Below, piece by piece: positions 1-9,254 of a DNA stretch of 64,000 nt. Each line of letters opens with the position of its first letter. The first letter of the stretch is position 1. The stretch covers positions 310,001 to 374,000 of the forward strand of contig NZ_JBAJNO010000001.1 in NCBI RefSeq assembly GCF_036880985.1, read 5' to 3'. Origin of the DNA: Limibacter armeniacum. Its GTDB lineage: Bacteria; Bacteroidota; Bacteroidia; Cytophagales; Flammeovirgaceae. Both the position numbers and the translations under genes were made by a program. Below the pieces are notes generated by a model. That model did not search any database, had not been told where the DNA came from, and was given only the letters and a program-made list of their open reading frames with translations.

Positions 1-1586
1 CGCTGACCCGTTTTCCTTCTGATGGGGAGCGTAGTTTTGATGTAGAGGATTTCAGTGGTCGATTTACTGTGGATTTCACGCCTGATTCTACCAACAACTT
101 CTCATTGGGTTTTTATGGAGGCATCAAGAACAAGGACCGTTTGGCAGATATTGTTTACTATGATAACCACGCGTCTGTGGTAGGGGAAGATAATAACAGG
201 TTGTATACCATTCAGTATTTTAACCACAACCTGAGAACTCGAACCAGTGATTTTGCCTTGGGAAGCCTTGACTACAGCCATATCTTCGGCAACAGCTCAA
301 AACTGTCAACCTCGTTTCTGTATGAATATACCCTTTTGGGAGGACCTACTGTGAACCAGAATTTGGGTTATCCGAATGCAAATATTCTTTACCAGGATGA
401 GTACAATACCAACGACAATCCGCTGAATGGTATCCGATTCCAATTGGATTATACTTGGCAACCGTTTTCTTTCGGAAAACTGCAAACAGGCTATCAATAC
501 AGAAAACTATTGCATGTCGGTGACTTTGTTTATCAGCGCAGAAATGACTTCAACAGCGAATTCCAATTGGTACCGGACTTCTCCAGTGAAGTGGATCTGG
601 AGCGAACTATCCATGCAGGATACGGACAGCTGACAGGTAAAAAAGGGCGTTGGGATTATTCGTTAGGGGCAAGAATGGAAGTGATGGACAGGGCTTTGGA
701 CCTGAAAGATAAAGCCGGCACTATCGACACGACCTATGTCTATAATTTTGTGAAACTGTATCCTTCGGCATCTGTTCAGTATGGAGTGGATAATGATTGG
801 GCTTTGAAAGCGGCTTATAGTAAGCGGGTAGACAGAACCACTACTTTCAAGATGAATCCATTCCCTGAAAGGGAGCATTCCGAAACGTTGGAGCAGGGAG
901 ATCCGGAACTGTTGCCGGAGTTTATTGATCTGTTTGAATTGGGTTTCAATAAGTATTTCCAAAATGACCAATCCGTATATGCAACGGCTTATTTCAGGAA
1001 TGTAGAGAATCTGGTCAACCGTGTGAATACCGTTTACAATGATTCTATTCTGAACCGAATCTACACCAATGTCGGGACGGCAAAAGTTGTCGGTTTGGAA
1101 GTGGGGGCAGAGTTTAAGCCGCATAAACGATGGACCAACTTTGTTGGTGGTAATATTTATCGTTATGCGATTGATGGAACTTTTGATAATCGGGAAGTGA
1201 ACACCACAGCGACGGTTTATTCCTTCAATGTCAATTCAACCCTACAATTCTGGAAAACAGCTTCGGTTCAGTTTACCCTTAACTACCTGTCAGACCGCAA
1301 TACGGCACAGGGAGAAGATTCACGCTATTACTCGCCTAACCTGACATTGCGCAAGACCTTTATGGATCGCAAGTTGGCAGTAACCCTGCAATGGCTCAAC
1401 ATGGATATGGGCTTGCTGGATACAAACGAGCAGCGGATTTCCACTTGGAGAGATGGCGAATTCTATACGACTACCAACTATGTGTATGAGGTTGATATGT
1501 TTGTGCTGAACCTTTCCTATACCTTCAGGAATGGTAAGAACAGATCCAAGTTTATCAAGAGTGAATTTGGTGAAAGGGAATTCTAA
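1..1586 (+). CDS. Outer-membrane beta-barrel / TonB-dependent receptor, C-terminal part (5' end outside window)
   Basis: The reading frame is open from the left edge to a TAA at 1584-1586, so this is the C-terminal ~527 residues of a larger protein. It is rich in alternating aromatic and polar beta-strands and closes on an aromatic residue, as outer-membrane barrels do. The block with ELLPEF, FELGFNKYF and TNVGTAKVVGLEVGAEF resembles the OMP_b-brl_3 (PF14905) barrel of the TonB-dependent receptor superfamily rather than a classical SusC. The plug domain and signal peptide would lie upstream. Its role is probably uptake across the outer membrane, perhaps of galactan oligosaccharides given its neighbours, but no SusD-like lipoprotein follows it. 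It ends at a strong bidirectional terminator and converges on the GH29 gene. Confidence 0.85.
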   Translation, partial: LTRFPSDGERSFDVEDFSGRFTVDFTPDSTNNFSLGFYGGIKNKDRLADIVYYDNHASVVGEDNNRLYTIQYFNHNLRTRTSDFALGSLDYSHIFGNSSKLSTSFLYEYTLLGGPTVNQNLGYPNANILYQDEYNTNDNPLNGIRFQLDYTWQPFSFGKLQTGYQYRKLLHVGDFVYQRRNDFNSEFQLVPDFSSEVDLERTIHAGYGQLTGKKGRWDYSLGARMEVMDRALDLKDKAGTIDTTYVYNFVKLYPSASVQYGVDNDWALKAAYSKRVDRTTTFKMNPFPEREHSETLEQGDPELLPEFIDLFELGFNKYFQNDQSVYATAYFRNVENLVNRVNTVYNDSILNRIYTNVGTAKVVGLEVGAEFKPHKRWTNFVGGNIYRYAIDGTFDNREVNTTATVYSFNVNSTLQFWKTASVQFTLNYLSDRNTAQGEDSRYYSPNLTLRKTFMDRKLAVTLQWLNMDMGLLDTNEQRISTWRDGEFYTTTNYVYEVDMFVLNLSYTFRNGKNRSKFIKSEFGEREF

Positions 1587-1605
1587 TCATTGCTGATAAA
1601 TAAAA

Positions 1606-1640
1606 AAGAAGCGTTGAAATACTGTATTTCAACGCTTCTT
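1606..1640. terminator. Bidirectional intrinsic terminator
   Basis: A perfect 16-bp stem (1606-1621 with 1625-1640) encloses a 3-nt CTG loop. It is flanked by an A-tract on the left and a T-tract on the right, so it can stop transcription from both the receptor gene and the converging GH29 gene. Confidence 0.9.
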
Positions 1641-1660
1641 CTTTTTGAGAAAGGGGAGTG

Positions 1661-3151
1661 TTAGATCCCTTTTTTCAAACTCAACTTAAAGGTATAGGCA
1701 AAAGCTTCTGCCACCTCTTCGGGCATTTCTATCTCCAACCCATTTTTGGTCTGTTCCCATTTTAAAGACCCGCCATACCCTAGCAGGAATACTTCTTTCA
1801 CCTTATCTTTCTTCGAAACTGATTTCAACAGCAATTTGCCTTGTGGGCGATCGAGCACAATGCCGAAAACGACTTTCTCATCCTTGGTGCGCGTATAGCG
1901 AATGTCTTTAGAGGTATAGGCGAGGTTCTTTTTGATAAAGCTGCCTTCTTTTTCCAGTACCGTAGGACCTTCTGCAGCAATTTTCCAAGGGCGGGTGTTG
2001 TAGATGCCTTCGCCATTTACTTTAAGCCATGCACCGATTTGCTTCAGCATTTCTTTTTCATTCTCAGGAATGTTGCCGTCACTGTCTGGACCTACATTAA
2101 GCAGCAGACAGCCGTTCTTGCTGACGATATCAACCAAAGCGTCTATAATATCATTGGCATCTTTGGTTGACTTTCTGCTTGAATGGAACCAAGCTGGTGT
2201 CATGGTATCATCGGTCAGCCATGCTTTTTCCTGTACGTCTTTGACCCTTCCTTTTTCGTAGTCAACGATAGCGCCTGGCAAATAAGGAGAATAGTTCTTT
2301 ACCGTGGTTGCGACTTCCTTATTATTGGCAACACCATAATTGTAATAATCCGCTAGGAATGGATACATCAAGTCGTTCGGGATGATTCGGGTGCCCATAT
2401 CTAGCCAAACCATATCAGGGTTGTACTTTGTTATGTATTCATCCAAAAGCCCTCTCCACCATTTTCTGAATTGTGGAGACAGTGGATCATCTCCTTTGTG
2501 AGGCTTAAAATACAGATCTTCAAATGCAGGATTCGCCCCGTCATATTGATAGGAAGGCACAAAATAGCGCCATGTATGGCTGTGGTGGAAAGAGGCGATG
2601 TATTTCATGCCACGTTTACGGATTTCCTTTTCAAGTTCGGCAGAAGGATCGATGCCTGCCATGTTGATGGCATTCCAACGGGTAACGTCACTGTTCCACA
2701 TGGCATATCCGTCGTGGTGAATGGCTACAGGTCCGGCAAAGCGTGCACCGGCTTCCTGAAACAGTTCCGCCCATGCTGCAGCGTCAAACGACTTGGGTTG
2801 AAATGTCTTGATAACATCCTTCCAGCCAAATTCTTTCTGATCACCAAATTTCTCTTTGTGTACATTATAAGCCCAATGTGCGCCCTTGTTGAGCGAGTCC
2901 GGCATTGGTTGACCAGTACGGTCCCAGCTGCGATCAGCATACATATAGTAAGGATACCATCCGACTCCGGCAAGTTCATTACCTACGGTTGTGGGTGTCC
3001 AGTGTGTATAGATGCCGAACTTGGCATCTTGAAACCATTCAGGCATCTGGTGGGTATCAAGGGATTTATAAGTAGCCTGAAATTGTGCTTTAGCAGTCTG
3101 CAACCCAAACAGCAACGCAACTGACAGGATACTGAATTTTAATTTATTCAT
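1661..3151 (-). CDS. GH29 alpha-L-fucosidase-type glycoside hydrolase (alpha-L-fucosidase or alpha-L-galactosidase)
   Basis: This 496-residue secreted enzyme starts at the ATG that gives a good signal peptide ending QTAKAQ; an ATG 13 codons upstream would spoil it. The mature N-terminus carries the GH29 signature [17 protein letters not shown], and the barrel has the [10 protein letters not shown] and VWLDMG motifs, with D251 as the expected retaining nucleophile. A short beta-sandwich domain follows. GH29 enzymes release alpha-L-fucose; some members also take L-galactose, which differs from fucose only by a C6 hydroxyl. In a red-algal galactan locus an alpha-L-galactosidase is a plausible alternative. 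It is downstream of a sulfatase on the same strand (153-bp gap), suggesting desulfation followed by L-sugar removal. Confidence 0.88.
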   Translation of the reverse strand: MNKLKFSILSVALLFGLQTAKAQFQATYKSLDTHQMPEWFQDAKFGIYTHWTPTTVGNELAGVGWYPYYMYADRSWDRTGQPMPDSLNKGAHWAYNVHKEKFGDQKEFGWKDVIKTFQPKSFDAAAWAELFQEAGARFAGPVAIHHDGYAMWNSDVTRWNAINMAGIDPSAELEKEIRKRGMKYIASFHHSHTWRYFVPSYQYDGANPAFEDLYFKPHKGDDPLSPQFRKWWRGLLDEYITKYNPDMVWLDMGTRIIPNDLMYPFLADYYNYGVANNKEVATTVKNYSPYLPGAIVDYEKGRVKDVQEKAWLTDDTMTPAWFHSSRKSTKDANDIIDALVDIVSKNGCLLLNVGPDSDGNIPENEKEMLKQIGAWLKVNGEGIYNTRPWKIAAEGPTVLEKEGSFIKKNLAYTSKDIRYTRTKDEKVVFGIVLDRPQGKLLLKSVSKKDKVKEVFLLGYGGSLKWEQTKNGLEIEMPEEVAEAFAYTFKLSLKKGI

Positions 3152-3235
3152 CAGTATTGGATTTTTTAATAAAGGGTAAATGTCATCCAACGGTTATTAG
3201 GAGGTTGGAAAAGAAGGGAGCATAGTTGCCTTGTC

Positions 3236-3273
3236 CTGAAGTAAGTCAACACATAAGGGTCAACTTACTTCAG
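3236..3273 (-). other. Intercistronic stem-loop between sulfatase and GH29
   Basis: An 11-bp inverted repeat (3236-3246 with 3263-3273) has a 16-nt loop. There is no T-run on either side, so it is not a canonical terminator. It could be an mRNA processing or stabilising hairpin between the two minus-strand genes. Confidence 0.4.
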
Positions 3274-3303
3274 AGCAAAACAGGTTTATAGAAATCTTCA
3301 GGA

Positions 3304-4863
3304 TTAGTGCAATGTCAATTCATTGAAGCTTTTTGGCTCAAAACCTTTTACTTCCTTGAGGTAATCCTTCTTCATTTTTGCCAAAATCTCAGGGTGTTTT
3401 TCGCTCAGGTTTTGTTCCTGAGCAGGGTCTTCTTTCAGGTTGTAAAGCTGAAAATGTTTAGCACGTCCAAGCTCAATACCCACTTGTGCATTGACAGGGT
3501 TACCCTCATACGGCGGAATCATTAGCCAGTCACCGGAACGGTAAGCAAGGCTACGTCCTGCTTCTACCACATACGTTTCTCTTCCTTTCTGAGAAGTTCC
3601 CATAAAGGCATCCAACGTATTTTTACTGTCTGTTGCTTCCTGATCCAATTTCAGTAGGGCGTTGACAGAATTGAAGATATCCAGTTGAGAGACCAACGCA
3701 TCAGATTCCATTGGCTTGATCGTGCCTTTCCACATGCAAAGGAACGGCACGTGAGTTCCGGCATCATATAGGCTATACTTGCCCCCTCTCAAACCGCCAG
3801 TCGGTGTATGCAGTCCATTTCGGATATCGGATTGGTCGAAGTAACCGTCATTCAGCACCGGACCGTTGTCACTTGAGAAGAAGATCAGGGTATTTTCAAG
3901 CAGTCCTTCTTCCTTCAGAGTTTTCATAAACTGACCGATAGTCCAGTCTGCTTCCACGATTACATCACCTCTTGGTCCAAGATCAGTGCTGCCTACAAAT
4001 TTCGGGTTCGGTACACGTGGCACGTGCGGCTGATGCAGGGCATAGTATAGGAAGAAAGGTTTTTCCTTGTTCTGTTTTACAAAATCCTGTGCAATGTTCA
4101 GGAAATGCTCCGACATATTTTCATCATCCCAATGGGCACTCTTGCCACCTTTCATATAGCCGATTCTCGGAATGCCGTTGACAATGGACTGGTTGTGCCC
4201 GTGGTGCCATTTCATTTTCAGCAGTTCAGGGTTGTCCAGTCCTGTCGGTTCTCCCTCAAAGTTCTTTTTGTAACTTACCTCAATCGGGTCATTGAGGTCA
4301 AGTCCCACCACGTTGCCGTCTTCCAAATAGACAGTCGGTACCCTGTCATTGGTAGCACCCATAATGTACGCATACTCAAAACCTACCTCATTTGGGCCCG
4401 GGCTTACACGCTCATTCCAGTTCACCTGTCCGTTTCCGACACCCAAATGCCACTTGCCTACTACCGCTGTCGTATAGCCATTGGCTTTCAGTTTTTTAGG
4501 CAAAGTCATTTTTTCAGTGCCGATCAGCAGAGGAGCATCACCGCTAAGGATTTGCGCATCCTTGTTCTTCCAAGGATACTCTCCAGTCAAAAGCGCATAA
4601 CGGCTAGGAGTGCACGTAGATGAGGTCGCATAACCATTGGTAAAACGAATACCCTGTTTGGCGATCTTGTCGATATTGGGTGTCTTGATAGCTTTTGAGC
4701 CATAGCAGCTCAAATCCCCAAAACCAAGGTCATCCATATAGAGAATGATGACATTGGGCTTATCTGAAATGTTCTTACCCTTTTGTGCCATGCTTTGTTG
4801 AGTAGAGAACATCCCTCCCACAAGCATGGATAAAAGCAGTAGAATATTAGTGTGTTTTTTCAT
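3304..4863 (-). CDS. S1-family sulfatase, secreted (CTPSR)
   Basis: This 519-residue arylsulfatase-type enzyme has a signal peptide ending SMAQ, using the second ATG; the first, 10 codons upstream, adds a non-signal extension. The metal-binding start NVIILYMDDLGFGDLSCYG and the formylglycine motif C84-T-P-S-R are intact, followed by VVGKWHLG and FSSDNGP, which complete the calcium and sulfate pocket. It hydrolyses a sulfate ester on a carbohydrate, probably in the periplasm. It needs a formylglycine-generating enzyme that is not encoded in this window. It is followed by GH29 and diverges from a second sulfatase at 5294. A conserved promoter element lies 62 bp upstream. Which position on which galactose it desulfates cannot be read from the sequence. 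Confidence 0.9.
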   Translation of the reverse strand: MKKHTNILLLLSMLVGGMFSTQQSMAQKGKNISDKPNVIILYMDDLGFGDLSCYGSKAIKTPNIDKIAKQGIRFTNGYATSSTCTPSRYALLTGEYPWKNKDAQILSGDAPLLIGTEKMTLPKKLKANGYTTAVVGKWHLGVGNGQVNWNERVSPGPNEVGFEYAYIMGATNDRVPTVYLEDGNVVGLDLNDPIEVSYKKNFEGEPTGLDNPELLKMKWHHGHNQSIVNGIPRIGYMKGGKSAHWDDENMSEHFLNIAQDFVKQNKEKPFFLYYALHQPHVPRVPNPKFVGSTDLGPRGDVIVEADWTIGQFMKTLKEEGLLENTLIFFSSDNGPVLNDGYFDQSDIRNGLHTPTGGLRGGKYSLYDAGTHVPFLCMWKGTIKPMESDALVSQLDIFNSVNALLKLDQEATDSKNTLDAFMGTSQKGRETYVVEAGRSLAYRSGDWLMIPPYEGNPVNAQVGIELGRAKHFQLYNLKEDPAQEQNLSEKHPEILAKMKKDYLKEVKGFEPKSFNELTLH

Positions 4864-4924
4864 ATTGGAACTAAAAATTGTGATACGAATCAAGGGATAA
4901 TCTTACTGAATTCTTCAAGGATAT

Positions 4925-4952
4925 AGGTGAATTATCCATCGAAAGAAAGGGG
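4925..4952 (-). promoter_or_regulatory. Shared CCCCTT...TTCACCT element, sulfatase 3304-4863
   Basis: Read on the minus strand, CCCCTTTCTTTC is followed by GATGGATAATTCACCT, 62 bp before the start codon. The same pattern lies upstream of the sulfatases at 5294, 11123 and 30010. Nothing shows directly what binds it; an activator site just upstream of the promoter is the simplest reading. Confidence 0.45.
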
Positions 4953-5028
4953 CTATTCTGATGAATACATTATATCCTGCCTTTTAAAGCGACTTCTTGA
5001 CCTGATTAAGTGTTGATCATTCGCTAAT

Positions 5029-5057
5029 CCCCTTTTTTTCTGCCTTATTTTTCACCT
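5029..5057 (+). promoter_or_regulatory. Shared CCCCTT...TTCACCT element, sulfatase 5294-6802
   Basis: CCCCTTTTTTTCTG continues into CCTTATTTTTCACCT. It matches the divergent copy at 4925-4952 in the first 12 bases (one difference) and in the terminal TTCACCT. It lies 236 bp before the start codon, farther than in the other genes. Confidence 0.4.
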
Positions 5058-5293
5058 CCTCCCTCAGATCTTTCTTGTTTCTTGCAACAGATAAGTAAAG
5101 GAACAATTGAAAACAGAAGTTTTATTCTTCTCACTTACCCATAAATAGCCTTCATTTCGCCTATTTATGCAAAAAGGACTGACACTAAAATTTCCTATTT
5201 CAATTGCATATCTGCTTAAAATAGGATGAAAGAATAGGAGGCGTATAACGCCAAAAGCATTATCAAAAAACCAAACACAAGCTACTTACACAA

Positions 5294-6802
5294 ATGCAAG
5301 CAAACAGATGCCTAAGTCTTTTTATGGTCTTCCTGCTATGCGGGTTTACTGCCATAGGACAAACCCCCAATGTGGTTGTGGTTTTGGCTGATGATATTGG
5401 GTTAGGGGACATTGCCCAATACAGGAGGGTTCACTCCCAGAACATTCAGGTGGAAACGCCTGAACTCGATAAGTTGATGACTCAGGGTATTGCCTTCAGT
5501 GATGCCCATTCTCCTACTGCGCTTTGCGCGCCGTCAAGGTACAGCATCATGACGGGCAACAACAGCTACCACAGTTATGCGCCTTGGGGTGTTTGGGGTG
5601 CTTATCAGGAAAGCCCGATTAAGGAAACTGATATGACCTTGGGCAAACTGATGAAGCAGGCAGGCTATTCGACCGCCTTTTTCGGAAAATGGCATATGGG
5701 AGGAGATTGGTTGAGAAAAGACAGCGAGGAGATTTACCGTGGTGCAAGAGGAAAGGCAGAACTTGATGTGGACATCTCCAAAATCGTAGGCTCCGGTCCT
5801 TTGCAGCAAGGCTTCGATTACAGCTTTGCTTTCCCTTCAGGCATTCAGGATGTGCCGTATTCAGTATATGAAAACAACGAATGGTACCCGCTTCACAAGG
5901 ATTCCAAGATCATGGAGATTACCCAAGCGTACATGAACAGCATACATGTAAAACTGGATAAATCAGAAGGTTGGGGAGACTCACATTGGAATCCGTTTGA
6001 AATGGGACCACTGCTTGCCGAAAAGGCAGTCGCTTTTATCGAGCGTCAGGATAAGCAGCAACCGTTTTTTATGTATTACTGTACGCAAGCTGTCCATAAG
6101 CCACATACGCCATCTGAAGTGTTGGACGGTAAGAAAATTAGGGGCAGTACGCCTTCCAGCCATATGGATATGATACTGGAACTGGATGCCCAAATCGGCA
6201 TGCTGGTCAAGGCTTTGAAAGCGAAAGGGGTATATGAGAACACGATTTTCATTTTTACTTCGGATAATGGTGGCTTACAAGTTCCTGAAACCATCAAGAC
6301 AGGTCACCAATCAAGTGATATCTACAAAGGCAGCAAGAACCAGATTTTTGAAGGTGGTCACCGAGTTCCGTTTGTGGTGACATGGCCTGAAAGGATCGCA
6401 CAAAACCGAACTTCAGATGCATTGATCTCAGGTACTGATATCATGGCAACACTGGCTGACCTCACAAGTCAAAACCTTGAAAAGCATCAGGGAATGGATT
6501 CCTTCAGTTTTCTGCCTGTTCTAATGGGAGAAAAAGAAGACAGCAGGAAACAGCTAATGATTCAAGCTGGAACAGATAGAAAAGTGGCTTTCAGGGAGGG
6601 CAATTGGAAACTGATTTTACAGTGCGATAAGAAAGGCAACAACCCTGAACCATTTGCCTTGTATGACCTGAAAAAGGATGAGGAAGAGAGAATCAACTTG
6701 ATTAAAAAGGAAAAATATCAGGCGAAGGTAACCGATATGCAAAAAGCCTATCTCGAGATCCGAAACCAGAAGATCAGAACAGGTAGCAATCCTTCTTTTT
6801 GA
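5294..6802 (+). CDS. S1-family sulfatase, secreted (CAPSR)
   Basis: This 502-residue enzyme has a signal peptide ending TAIGQ. NVVVVLADDIGLGDI binds the metal and C78-A-P-S-R is the formylglycine motif; FFGKWHMGG and FTSDNGG follow in the usual places. The sequence between the motifs differs clearly from the divergent sulfatase at 3304, so the two probably act on different sulfate positions. It is followed after 31 bp by a GH3 enzyme, making a two-gene operon that ends at the hairpin at 9172. Periplasmic location is inferred from the signal peptide and lack of a T9SS tail. Confidence 0.9.
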   Translation: MQANRCLSLFMVFLLCGFTAIGQTPNVVVVLADDIGLGDIAQYRRVHSQNIQVETPELDKLMTQGIAFSDAHSPTALCAPSRYSIMTGNNSYHSYAPWGVWGAYQESPIKETDMTLGKLMKQAGYSTAFFGKWHMGGDWLRKDSEEIYRGARGKAELDVDISKIVGSGPLQQGFDYSFAFPSGIQDVPYSVYENNEWYPLHKDSKIMEITQAYMNSIHVKLDKSEGWGDSHWNPFEMGPLLAEKAVAFIERQDKQQPFFMYYCTQAVHKPHTPSEVLDGKKIRGSTPSSHMDMILELDAQIGMLVKALKAKGVYENTIFIFTSDNGGLQVPETIKTGHQSSDIYKGSKNQIFEGGHRVPFVVTWPERIAQNRTSDALISGTDIMATLADLTSQNLEKHQGMDSFSFLPVLMGEKEDSRKQLMIQAGTDRKVAFREGNWKLILQCDKKGNNPEPFALYDLKKDEEERINLIKKEKYQAKVTDMQKAYLEIRNQKIRTGSNPSF

Positions 6803-6833
6803 TGAGAGGAGAAATGAAATAACAACAAACAAG

Positions 6834-9092
6834 ATGAAACGACCATTCACATATTCAATTATTAATAGACTAAACAGAAAGCTACGCGCTGCTATTATTG
6901 GCTTTTGCGGTTCCGTTTGCCTGACGCTTTTGATGCCACAGGTGGGCATGTCGCAGGCAACAGAGGAAGTGGATTTTTCTTTTATGGACACAGCCCTTCC
7001 GTTGGAGGAAAGAGCAGACCGTTTGGTCAGACAAATGACAATAGAGGAAAAAATCGGTCAGTTGGTTAATTCCGCTCCTGCCATTCCAAGGTTAAGCGTT
7101 CCGGAATACGATTGGTGGAATGAAGCCTTGCACGGTGTGGCAAGAAATGGGAAAGCGACCATTTTCCCACAAGGGATTGCAATCGGAGCCAGTTTTGATC
7201 CTGATCTTGCCAAGCGAGTGGCTTCTGCCATTTCAACTGAAGCAAGAGCGAAGTATGAGATTTCCCAGAAAATGGGTAACCGGAGCAAATATGCAGGACT
7301 GACATTCTGGACACCCAACGTCAATATTTTCCGTGATCCAAGATGGGGACGTGGACAGGAAACTTATGGGGAAGACCCTTACCTGACTTCCCGAATTGGG
7401 GTGGCTTTTGTACAGGGACTTCAGGGAGAGGATGACCGTTACCTGAAGACGGCGGCTTGTGCCAAGCATTTTGCCGTGCATTCAGGTCCGGAAGAACTCC
7501 GTCACGAGTTCAATGCCGAACCCTCGAAAAAAGATTTGTACGAAACCTATCTTCCTGCTTTTGAAGCTTTGGTCACGGAAGGAAAAGTGGAAGGTGTGAT
7601 GGGCGCCTACAATGCCGTTTATGGAGAGCCTGCCTGTGCCAATCCATTTCTTTTGCAGGAGCTGTTGAGAGACCAATGGGGTTTTGATGGTTATGTGACA
7701 TCTGATTGTGGTGCCATTGGCGGTATTTCATGGAAAATGCATTATACCAAAACAGCAGAAGAAGCAGTAGCAGTAGCCTTAAAAAGTGGCACTAACCTGA
7801 ATTGTGGCGGCACTTACCTGAAACTGAAAAAAGCCTTGGAAAAAGGATTGGTAACAGAAGAATTGATTCATGAGCGTACGGTGCAGCTGTTCAAAACCCG
7901 ATTCAGATTGGGCATGTTTGACCAAGCTTCTTCCAACCCGTTTGAGAAAACAAGTTCGGAGCATATTCACAGTGAGACACATGTGCAGCTTGCCCGTGAG
8001 GCGGCTCGCAAGTCTATCGTCTTGCTGAAAAACAAGAACAATATTCTGCCATTGTCTAAGGAAATAAAGGTGCCTTATGTGACGGGACCGTTTGCCAATT
8101 CCTCCGATATGTTGATGGGTAGTTACTACGGTATCAGCCCCAATTTGGTAACGATTTTAGAAGGCATCAGTGATGCGGTATCCTTGGGTACATCACTGAA
8201 TTACAGAAGTGGTGCCTTGCCATTCCAAAAGAACATCAACCCTAAAAACTGGGCGCCGCATGTGGCAGCTGAGTCGGATGTGACCATCTGTGTTGTGGGC
8301 ATTACAGCGGATATGGAAGGGGAAGAAGTGGATGCGATTGCTTCAGCCAATATTGGTGATAGAAAAGACCTGAAGTTGCCGCAGAATCAGATTGACTATA
8401 TCCATCAGTTGGTGGAGTACAAAAAGGGACCACTTATTTTGGTCGTGGCAAGTGGAAGCCCTGTCTCACTGGAAGGAATTGAAGAGCATTGCGATGCGGT
8501 GATGCAGATTTGGTATCCTGGAGAGCAAGGAGGAAATGCTGTGGCAGATGTCCTGTTTGGGGATGTGGCGCCATCTGGTAAGCTGCCTATCACGTTCCCG
8601 AAAAATGTGGCGCAGCTGCCTGCCTATGAGGATTACTCGATGAAGGGAAGAACCTACAAGTACATGGAGAAAGAGCCGCTTTTCCCATTCGGTTTCGGAC
8701 TGTCTTACACTGAATTTGAATACAGTAATATCCAAGTCAGCAAGCAGACACTGAAAGGAAAAGAAGACGTGACCGTTACCTGTACGCTCAAGAATGTAGG
8801 AAACCGAGAGGCAGATGATGTGGCGCAGCTTTACTTGATTCCGGTTGATGAAAATGCGGATACACCTAAATACCTGTTGAAACGCTTTCAACGGATAAAC
8901 CTGAAGGCTGCAGAAAGCAAGCAACTTTCTTTTACACTCAGTCCTGATGATTTTAAGCTGTTTGATGCGGAAGGAGTAAAGCAATGGATGAAAGGGAAAT
9001 ATAAGCTGGTGATCGGAAATGCTTTGCCATCAGAACGAAGTAGGGAACTGGGAGCATCTGCACCGGTGGAAGCATTAGTTCTCTTAAAATGA
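6834..9092 (+). CDS. GH3 beta-glycosidase (beta-xylosidase/beta-glucosidase type)
   Basis: This 752-residue protein has an N-terminal signal or anchor segment (about residues 22-41, ending GMSQ). It has the three-domain GH3 build: an (alpha/beta)8 domain with DWWNEALHGVARNG and FTPNVNIFRDPRWGRGQE-like blocks, nucleophile D291 in TSDCGAI, an alpha/beta sandwich domain, and a C-terminal fibronectin-III-like domain beginning near FPFGFGLSYTEF. The block order resembles xylan 1,4-beta-xylosidases. It likely removes terminal beta-xylosyl or beta-glucosyl residues; in red-algal galactans xylose branches are a reasonable target. It is a close paralogue of the GH3 at 44965-47163, with long identical stretches throughout. 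The second gene of the sulfatase operon. Confidence 0.9.
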   Translation: MKRPFTYSIINRLNRKLRAAIIGFCGSVCLTLLMPQVGMSQATEEVDFSFMDTALPLEERADRLVRQMTIEEKIGQLVNSAPAIPRLSVPEYDWWNEALHGVARNGKATIFPQGIAIGASFDPDLAKRVASAISTEARAKYEISQKMGNRSKYAGLTFWTPNVNIFRDPRWGRGQETYGEDPYLTSRIGVAFVQGLQGEDDRYLKTAACAKHFAVHSGPEELRHEFNAEPSKKDLYETYLPAFEALVTEGKVEGVMGAYNAVYGEPACANPFLLQELLRDQWGFDGYVTSDCGAIGGISWKMHYTKTAEEAVAVALKSGTNLNCGGTYLKLKKALEKGLVTEELIHERTVQLFKTRFRLGMFDQASSNPFEKTSSEHIHSETHVQLAREAARKSIVLLKNKNNILPLSKEIKVPYVTGPFANSSDMLMGSYYGISPNLVTILEGISDAVSLGTSLNYRSGALPFQKNINPKNWAPHVAAESDVTICVVGITADMEGEEVDAIASANIGDRKDLKLPQNQIDYIHQLVEYKKGPLILVVASGSPVSLEGIEEHCDAVMQIWYPGEQGGNAVADVLFGDVAPSGKLPITFPKNVAQLPAYEDYSMKGRTYKYMEKEPLFPFGFGLSYTEFEYSNIQVSKQTLKGKEDVTVTCTLKNVGNREADDVAQLYLIPVDENADTPKYLLKRFQRINLKAAESKQLSFTLSPDDFKLFDAEGVKQWMKGKYKLVIGNALPSERSRELGASAPVEALVLLK

Positions 9093-9171
9093 GTTGTTGG
9101 AGTTTTAAATAAGACAGATTAACAAATCTAGAAGCATTTGTAGTAGCCTTTAAAGGCATAGTTAAAGTAAT

Positions 9172-9200
9172 AGTCCTCGATTTATTTTAGATCGAGGACT
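9172..9200. terminator. Bidirectional intrinsic terminator
   Basis: A 10-bp perfect stem (AGTCCTCGAT, 9172-9181, with 9191-9200) has a 9-nt loop and is followed by TTCTTTT. It separates the GH3 gene from the converging sulfatase at 9255. Confidence 0.75.
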
Positions 9201-9254
9201 TTCTTTTAGCTGAAGAAATAATGAGACAGAACTAGAACTTCATTATAAGTTATT

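Larger units (their letters stand above)
4864..5293. other. Divergent intergenic region between two sulfatases (430 bp)
   Basis: No gene is visible here. It holds one CCCCTT...TTCACCT element for each flanking gene (4925-4952 minus, 5029-5057 plus). It also contains a TTACCCATAAA word (5135-5145) whose complement resembles the operator-like repeats upstream of the propeller gene at 11496. Confidence 0.6.

Noticed and set aside
2471-3124. 217-codon open frame on the plus strand inside the GH29 gene
   Set aside because: It is antisense to a well-supported GH29 gene, has no signal or domain, and its amino-acid mix is that of a reverse frame.
5239-5251. Small GGCG/CGCC hairpin before the sulfatase start at 5294
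   Set aside because: Four base pairs with a 5-nt loop is too weak to claim as a regulatory structure.
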